Positions 14,356 to 15,263 of a stretch of 15,263 bases of DNA are shown here, piece after piece. A program made the position numbers and the translations under genes. Source of the DNA: JAAFIP01 sp031367325 (lineage in GTDB: Bacteria > Pseudomonadota > Gammaproteobacteria > Burkholderiales > Burkholderiaceae_C); the NCBI GenBank assembly GCA_031367325.1, contig JANLPQ010000078.1, positions 1 through 15,263 on the forward strand, written 5' to 3'. How positions within the stretch are numbered: position 1 is the first letter of the stretch; every line of letters begins with the position of its first letter. Below the pieces are notes generated by a model. That model ran no database searches. It saw only the letters and a program-made list of their open reading frames with translations, and was not told the DNA's origin.

Positions 14356-14982
14356 TTACTTTGAAGCTACGAGCTTCAGGCCAAAGCCAATCAAAAACAG
14401 GCCGGCAACTTTGTTCAACACGCTGGTGATGCGCGGGTTGGCGCGGATGCGCTCAGCCGCGTAATGGGTGATGAGGGTGGATGTGGTGCCGTAGGCGAAG
14501 GTGAGCAGGGCCACGGTGCCCGCCATCACGCCAAAAGTGAGCAGGCCTTGGTGCTGGGTTGGGTTAATAAACAGCGGGAAAAACGCCATGTAAAACACGA
14601 TGGCTTTGGGGTTGAGCAGGGTAATCGTCATGGACTGAAAGAAAAAGCGCTTGGAGTCCATGTTGATAATAGGTGCGTCGCCGGGTTGGATGAGCAGCAT
14701 TTTGATGCCTAAGAAAGCAAGGTAAGCAGCGCCTGCGAACTGCACAATTTTAAATGCTGTGGGGTAGGCGGCTAACAAGGCTGCTACGCCCGCTACCGCC
14801 AACCACATCAACACTTGGTCGCCCGCCATCACGCCCAGTGTAGCTGCCAGCCCACCGCGCAAACCGCCTTTGCTGGTGGAGGTGATGAGAGCCAAATTGC
14901 CGGGGCCGGGGATAAGCAAGAACAGCAGCACGGCGATGACAAATGAGCTGTAGTCTGCTATGCCAAAGAACGATGCGGTCAT
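14356..14982 (-). CDS. LysE/RhtB-family amino-acid exporter
   Basis: A 208-aa membrane protein of the LysE/RhtB family, which exports amino acids in exchange for protons. About six transmembrane helices are visible, starting with FVIAVLLFLLIPGPGNLALI (the family PGPG motif), then LRGGLAATLGVMAGDQVLMW, the AAYLAFLGIKMLL helix, LLNPKAIVFYMAFFPLFI (the LNPK motif), VALLTFAYG and VAGLFLIGFGLKL. Length is normal for the family. ATG 14982 has AGGGAG nine bases upstream (minus strand, 14997-14992). The substrate cannot be told from sequence. It is the first gene of the minus-strand group leading to parA. Confidence 0.92.
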   Translation of the reverse strand: MTASFFGIADYSSFVIAVLLFLLIPGPGNLALITSTSKGGLRGGLAATLGVMAGDQVLMWLAVAGVAALLAAYPTAFKIVQFAGAAYLAFLGIKMLLIQPGDAPIINMDSKRFFFQSMTITLLNPKAIVFYMAFFPLFINPTQHQGLLTFGVMAGTVALLTFAYGTTSTLITHYAAERIRANPRITSVLNKVAGLFLIGFGLKLVASK

Positions 14983-15130
14983 GGTGTTGTGCTCCCTGGT
15001 ATTGCTGCGAGATTTACGTAGGTGGGGATGGGAGTGTAACCGGGCGGGATGGGTGGCTTGTCTTTCTGGTTGGGCTGCGGGTGCCTAGGCAGGTTGTTTT
15101 TATGGGCTTTTAGGCTTCTGATCCAAGGCC
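14983..15130. other. Intergenic region between the LysE-type gene and the insertion sequence
   Basis: About 148 bases with no recognisable gene. On the minus strand it must hold the LysE-type promoter; a -10-like TACACT is visible near 15033-15038, with no good -35 partner. The G-rich plus strand gives no clear RNA or terminator. Confidence 0.35.
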
Positions 15131-15263
15131 CCCTCAAATCCCAAGTGCAACACCCCTGAATTAAACCCAGTAAGGTAGGCGCATGTTACCCAAGACACAC
15201 TTCAAACAGATTGATGCGCAAGAGCGCATCGTGATCAACCTAGGCTTAGAGCAAGGATTGAGC
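15131..15263 (+). mobile_element. Left end of a probable IS30-family insertion sequence (partial)
   Basis: The stretch from CCCTCAAATCCCAAGTGCAA (15131-15150) onward has the look of an IS30-type terminal inverted repeat, followed 32 bases later by the transposase start. The outer boundary is inferred: the right inverted repeat and any target duplication lie outside the window. Confidence 0.5.
15183..15263 (+). CDS. IS30-family transposase, N-terminal fragment cut by the window edge
   Basis: Twenty-seven codons are visible, with AAGG seven bases before ATG 15183. The translation includes FKQIDAQERIVINLGLEQGLS (split: FKQIDAQERIVI, NLGLEQGLS), which resembles the beginning of IS30-family transposases, where this leads into a helix-turn-helix that binds the element ends. 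The DDE catalytic core lies outside the window, so intactness cannot be judged. Confidence 0.6.
   Translation, partial: MLPKTHFKQIDAQERIVINLGLEQGLS

Overview
This window reads as a chromosomal segment of a betaproteobacterium, probably of the order Burkholderiales and most likely Comamonadaceae-like. The evidence is the mixed GC-rich codon use, a chromosomal-type parA/parB pair beside a LysE-family exporter, and an interspersed repeat with a GCTGCTTGAGCAGGA core that I recall from comamonad genomes. The taxonomic call is inference.

Region 1 (214-3174) is one large secreted protein, a WD40 beta-propeller followed by a caspase-like (C14) peptidase domain with an intact His/Cys dyad. A doubtful partial reading frame lies on the opposite strand at the left edge. 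Region 2 (3224-6172) is a tight four-gene unit: an ECF-type sigma factor, a one-TM anti-sigma-like protein with no zinc-ligand cysteines, a second caspase with a twin-arginine signal, and a twin-arginine-exported OmpA-type peptidoglycan-binding protein. It ends at a hairpin (6190-6217).

Region 3 (6334-11735) looks like a secreted-fibre locus. It holds a 331-aa protein that is almost entirely nine contiguous 27-36-residue repeats each opening with N-x-Q, a 103-aa protein with two copies of the same repeat, a 120-aa two-cysteine secreted protein, and a lipoprotein whose N-terminal half resembles the curli secretion channel CsgG, fused to a peptidoglycan-binding domain and a DUF4384-like domain. 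It then has a secreted GIN/DUF2807-like protein with one copy of the repeat motif, and a Sel1-repeat protein. My reading is an undescribed functional-amyloid or curli-like export system: a CsgG-like pore anchored to peptidoglycan, a major and a minor repeat subunit, accessory exported proteins, and a sigma/anti-sigma pair plus periplasmic caspases as likely regulators or processing enzymes. The linkage is inferred from gene order and shared motifs.

Region 4 (11764-14982, all minus strand) is core-genome-like: LysE-type exporter, parA, an RBBP9/YdeN-type serine hydrolase, and parB. The hydrolase carries an in-frame copy of an interspersed repeat, and a second, inverted copy lies just upstream of its start. 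The right edge (about 15131-15263) is the left end of a probable IS30-family insertion sequence with the first 27 codons of its transposase. No tRNA, rRNA, CRISPR array or parS site was seen.
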